The notes beneath the pieces were generated by a model. It saw only the letters and a list, made by a program, of their open reading frames with translations. It was not told the origin of the DNA and did not search any database. From the NCBI RefSeq assembly GCF_028368995.1, contig NZ_JAQNDL010000002.1:186001-250000 (forward strand): a stretch of DNA of 64,000 bases. Direction: 5' to 3'. A program made the translations under genes and the position numbers. Below are positions 63,001 through 64,000 of this stretch, piece by piece (position 1 is the first letter of the stretch; every line of letters starts with the position of its first letter). The stretch is from Nannocystis bainbridge. GTDB taxonomy: Bacteria; Myxococcota_A; Polyangia; Nannocystales; Nannocystaceae.

Positions 63001-64000
63001 CCGGCGATCTGCCGATCCTCCACGACTCGCTGGTCCGCTACGCGACGCTGGCGAGCAACCCCGACCTGTCGATCCCGCTGCTGCAGGAGGCCGCCAACGT
63101 CGCCGAGGCTCAGGCCGACCCGATCACGGCGATCATCGACCTGCGGGCGCTGCTCGACTTCGATCAGAGCCACGAGCAGGCGTGGGCGCGGCTGCTGCAA
63201 CTTCTCGAGGCGACCCAGGATCAGCCTGGTCTCATCGCCGCGCTCGATCAGCGGATCAGCATCACCGCCGACGAGAACGAGCGCCGCGGCCTCCGGCTCA
63301 AGCTGGCGCACCTGCAGGTCGAGGTCGGCAAGGTCGACGACGCCGTCACGATCTACAACGACATGCTCGGGGCCAGGCCCGACGACCTGCAGGCGATGCA
63401 GGAGCTCGAGAACCTGCAGCGCCGGCTCGGCAACTGGCGCGAGGTCCGGGACGTGCTCGAGCGCAAGCTCGACCTGCTGCAGGCGGGCCAGCGCGTGCCG
63501 GTGCTCGAGGAGATGGCGGTGCTGTCGGAGGAGAAGCTCGGCGACGTCGACGAGGCGATCGAGCGCCACCAGCGGCTGCTGCTCGAGGCGCCGCGGCACA
63601 CGCCGAGCCTGGTCGCGCTGTGGCGGCTGTACGAGGGCGCCGAGAAGTGGGAGGACCTGTCCCACCTGCTCGAGCAGTTCCTCGCGGTCCTGCGCGAGGT
63701 CGGCGGCGTCGATCAGCGGCGCGAGGTCGGCCTGCGGCTGGCCGAGCTTTACTCGGAGCGCCTCGGCGAGGCCGAGAAGGCGCGCGCCCTGCTCGAGGAG
63801 CTGCTGCAGACCGACCCCAACTCGGTGCCGGCGCTGATGGCCCTGGCCGCGGTCGAGGAGCAGCAGGGCAACGAAGAGGCGATGCAGGAGCTGCTGCAGC
63901 GCGCCGCCGGCCTCCAGCCGCAAGGCACGGTCGGCGCCGATCTGCAGCTGCGCCTGGCGCGGCTGGCCGGCACGCCGGAGAAGACGCGCGAGCACCTCGA
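54048..64000 (+). CDS. Giant TPR-repeat protein (3' end outside window)
   Basis: An unbroken frame of more than 3,300 codons starts at ATG 54048 (MSELRSVLFQFLTQPSDPA) and runs off the right edge. GAGG sits 7 nt before the ATG, so this gene, unlike many here, has a Shine-Dalgarno sequence. It has no signal peptide or membrane segment. The whole chain is made of helical repeats of about 35-45 residues with a shared theme of ALxxLYxxxGRWxDLxELLxRRL (GRWNDLLTVYGRLLDAARAE, ERWDDLIELLRERLVRTESP). It is probably a huge solenoid scaffold; giant TPR proteins with this theme are known in Myxococcota, without fixed function. Near-perfect open frames on the other strand across 53982-63995 are shadows: only this frame gives recurrent family-like sequence. 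Short 14-bp pairs occur at 59435, 61083 and 62061. Confidence 0.9.
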   Translation, partial: MSELRSVLFQFLTQPSDPARRSELAASLASVDLATARAEAKQDPGSGDAAAKVVGRMILDGASNEEVVEVAKLAAQKAPREGAGNDVALLAGVVVWRLSNQATQAEPYFRRVRRNEPANPQILAFYREMFSADADASQLMQVLVQARRSLKKEDTDQRFALAHEMADLAEKKLGSIDRAIEVWRSVLREDGYDPRAAKALERLYREGQKWTALVELLKEEFDRVQDRPENRDERIGRLLEIAELYRDQLRLDAMALSMLQRILEINPRHAATIKALADTYGASGRWNDLLTVYGRLLDAARAEKDVPRQIDMLRRVSSIWVDQLDNTSKGMEPLHEALRLGPDDRETRDALARIHELRKDWRALIDLRRDELAGASGERACELRIALARIAEDKLNDRAEAIAGWREVLAQHGEVEEAFVALIDLYEREGRWSEATDILRRQIDAAAAPVRKVELLGRLAHLQADRLGQPEAAIETWAAVARLDPSHHEASEALRAAYVAAGRWDDLVALYDAQGRLGDVLDVLYAAAEQLTDEDPRIALYQRIAGLAQGRLGAAERGLEALERVLALRPGDLAVARELLPIYREQGSWHRMLATYEVLLAGVSDDDDRLELLAVMRDIALQKLSDPKLALQWAARAYELRPTDGVLRAGLEAAAGRADGWSELSAIYERRIAAADCDNGERLELLDKLATIARERLGEPLEAQRFFRQILDLDPANKVAHAALEEIYTATSRWADLAGVFLIRLSVTRENNVRLPLLRRVGALQEHKVGDLDAAIETYREIVGIAAGDGEALDALTRLYRARGRWAELAEVLQRRLDSGEFRGEQIPVLFELSQLHATRLLDSQKAIAGFLQILAVEPDHLPTIDALEVLRRADPSSALAIMRGLLPYYRSIHDHGREAEAMEVITMAEPDAATRASGLSSLAALYSQMEGRRADALRVRRELFVMNPEDAELRGEVERTGRELQRMDLVAGAYGQILQNMRRAEEAAEAEGRAVTKEQQALYKDLLQSRAVALRDDLQQFDDAEVAFAELLDRDEAHEAAYHALDELLNRRDAHGELLKLYRRRADIIIDAGEQKRLLERIIAIARDVLNDREVATRTAEELLDLVPEDLGAVATLAGMYEFSERQDDHYALEELLGRWAERVDSDAERHDLASRRAGLRMDKLGDAYGAVELLQGVIAADPGHEHARRLLERLLDNPDVQLQVANLLEPIYDALKDHGAQVRVLRVRRAQAEKLGSTDAATALLLEIARIEENELGDSEAAFAAVREAYLLDPRRADARTELQRLGVELEKQRELVEVWQQALAKLPDNNSKIELLSRIAVVLDAHLDDRDGARSAYAELLALEPADVDLAKRATLALTRLHRAAGDAKALVEGLRGLLRYIDKDAEQVRILLEIAELHADKLEDPKGAAATYVEVLDIDPGNFQALDALERIYVDGGEWESLCRVLRQRVMSTDDPFEQARLWRKVGEIQRDHLSDPHQAIEAFQWIVDLAVAPKETQAALDAIVRLNLELERWPDAEEGLRRLIALATDDERKAELLGRAAEVVGEKLGRYADATDLLEEVLRLDPRDQRARATLTEYLARDEIRDRVIAVLYPLYESEQNWRALLDLEERQARHQPAGRHRMLALLQVARTHEERLSDPGRSFEVLIDALAEAGEQEEIVEVLDRIDRLGNELGRHEAVHDAYLQHVDNVSSSAVAHRMLASIGNIARVLGRNASARRAFERLFEASPVDIAAAEALEQVLVEENDYAALAELLVRRAQRSDSDLVRDAFLIRAAELHRTKLDRLEDAIDLYQKTSATAQRGDEVQAVLGPLYERTERWADLTEFLRRRLEGLSGRELVETHLRLAQLYREQLGDLSEGLRQFAEALKADPDYVVGTEQLARYLADEDLRPQVIAQLEPVFTAVGDWPRLIHIQELRLLEAGDDPHARIPILLKIARIYEDQMETPEGAFTTAGRAFAEAPTDGSVRELLARLAHVLNRVEELANLYTKYVEDNASDEGDETLAIVREAAELWSVALGQPRRAVPLYQRLIEARPDDRTVFPALEVALTQAEMYAELAAAYWHEADTSLDEERQLEVLQRLAELSLGILDDPDQAIRAYRRVLEAQPDHEAARSRLERVYAQRERWDDLIELLRERLVRTESPGEREVVLLNVADLQEQQLGSVDAALDTVELLLSEQPGNAGAVGSLERMAEGHEGQRVRIFGVLRPIYELTGNTMRLIAVDEWQLTQTEDPAQRHQIYREIAAYYGGLDQGQAYAFRTLARALAEPGPAGAIESLDAEIQQIARAHGWLDELRQALLMAAESATLQSDADRRVALELQAAQIAIDIGDFDGAARTLRHALEVMPDQPEVLALLDEALAGLADFEGLRGVLERRVAVAEDDEDRIGLLRRLARLVEEGLGQPETAEAVWQRILDIEPGSTDAMNRLRRLYAARGAYDLLIAIIGQQIDSADDPATRTALRKELARIHREARSDRDSEIETLRALLLDAPEDDEALAMLAQGLLAQDRHREAGDVIIERAAIAPSRERRVVLLLEVARLHIGPLGDAVGAMAHYESVFQVTPGHPEAIGDLMRLVRDKASSDAAAALIIPQLEQSGRWADLAEVYKARSELTDDPSEAAEALRQLARIRYERLNDPRGSLEASNLLLDRVAADEMRPVLEYTARLSVLLDRAEEHVESLARRAAVESLDPAARLLVAQAAAGVAEEILGDRARALGLLAAMLDAGIADEATARHIERLARAGGEKRLLARALRESAKLALGQSGRADILVRLGDAEFDTGELTGATEAYRDALDERPGFAGAVAGLERVLDRLQKTGGEVGQGLIEPLENSYHLAGNRPGLAKLARLRLQSATGADRAAALENLGRLVDEGGGSPDEALEAWGNLLQIDGAHPLAIERVVALSANKQLLIKAVQFMAGAIDAAREEQRSCSQLCIETTKILLRDLRQYTAALRALAPVLAENPDNLEALELQIMASRAAGDLPILHDSLVRYATLASNPDLSIPLLQEAANVAEAQADPITAIIDLRALLDFDQSHEQAWARLLQLLEATQDQPGLIAALDQRISITADENERRGLRLKLAHLQVEVGKVDDAVTIYNDMLGARPDDLQAMQELENLQRRLGNWREVRDVLERKLDLLQAGQRVPVLEEMAVLSEEKLGDVDEAIERHQRLLLEAPRHTPSLVALWRLYEGAEKWEDLSHLLEQFLAVLREVGGVDQRREVGLRLAELYSERLGEAEKARALLEELLQTDPNSVPALMALAAVEEQQGNEEAMQELLQRAAGLQPQGTVGADLQLRLARLAGTPEKTREHL

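Noticed and set aside
53982..63995. Two very long minus-strand open frames (53982-59801 and 59811-63995)
   Set aside because: They lie exactly opposite the giant TPR gene. Their translations are monotonous Leu/Arg/Val/Glu/Gln/Gly with no domain pattern, and no promoter or signal is seen.

Overview
The window comes from a very GC-rich, codon-biased chromosome of a myxobacterium. The most likely home is the Myxococcota, close to Nannocystis/Plesiocystis/Enhygromyxa. The signs are many lipoproteins with Thr/Ser-rich linkers, a choice-of-anchor L protein, thrombospondin type 3 repeats, Cys-rich secreted proteins, a MYXO-CTERM-like tail and very large TPR proteins. No phage, IS element, CRISPR array or rRNA operon is visible. 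The taxonomic call is inference from protein style, not from a marker gene.

Layout. 1-10 kb: a lipoprotein alpha/beta hydrolase, a degenerate terpene-cyclase-like protein, MscS channel + prepilin peptidase, a lipoprotein, ribosome-silencing factor RsfS + 23S methyltransferase RlmH, an AraC regulator and an aldo/keto reductase. 10-25 kb: a surface and envelope block. It holds a NuiA-like nuclease-inhibitor lipoprotein, Cys-rich and barrel-like secreted proteins, an ECF sigma factor with a probable membrane-bound partner, a divergent Asp/Gly/Glu/Ser/Gln-repeat lipoprotein, a wax-synthase-like membrane enzyme, an M23 peptidase lipoprotein, and further lipoproteins. 25-36 kb: a minus-strand operon of a [2Fe-2S] ferredoxin, a 1971-residue TamB-like protein and a 1377-residue BamA/TamA-like barrel, headed by an initiator tRNA gene with a clear promoter and terminator. 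36-48 kb: a YkgJ protein, a DHH phosphoesterase, a glutamine-amidotransferase-like protein, a short RodZ-like protein, MgtE, RecO, two large lipoproteins and an FHA protein. 48.5-49.3 kb: a noncoding minisatellite. 49-64 kb: a TPR protein, an LpoA-like lipoprotein, a TrmH-family methyltransferase, and a giant TPR gene (from 54048) that runs off the right edge.

Two genome-scale signals stand out. First, a repeat of palindromic units locked at exactly 14 bp (CATG or a relative such as CAGG, CCTG or GATG, usually with GGA before and TCC after) occurs at about 25 places. Long intergenic arrays sit within about 10 bp of stop codons. Shorter runs lie inside genes, where 3 x 14 bp encodes a 14-residue protein repeat. 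Second, most operon-first genes carry a TANNNT-like box only 6-10 nt before the start codon and no Shine-Dalgarno sequence. This suggests that leaderless transcription is the normal mode here, and it helps fix several start codons.

Because third-position GC is extreme, very long open frames exist opposite real genes (for example across 25-35 kb and 54-64 kb). They were judged to be shadows.
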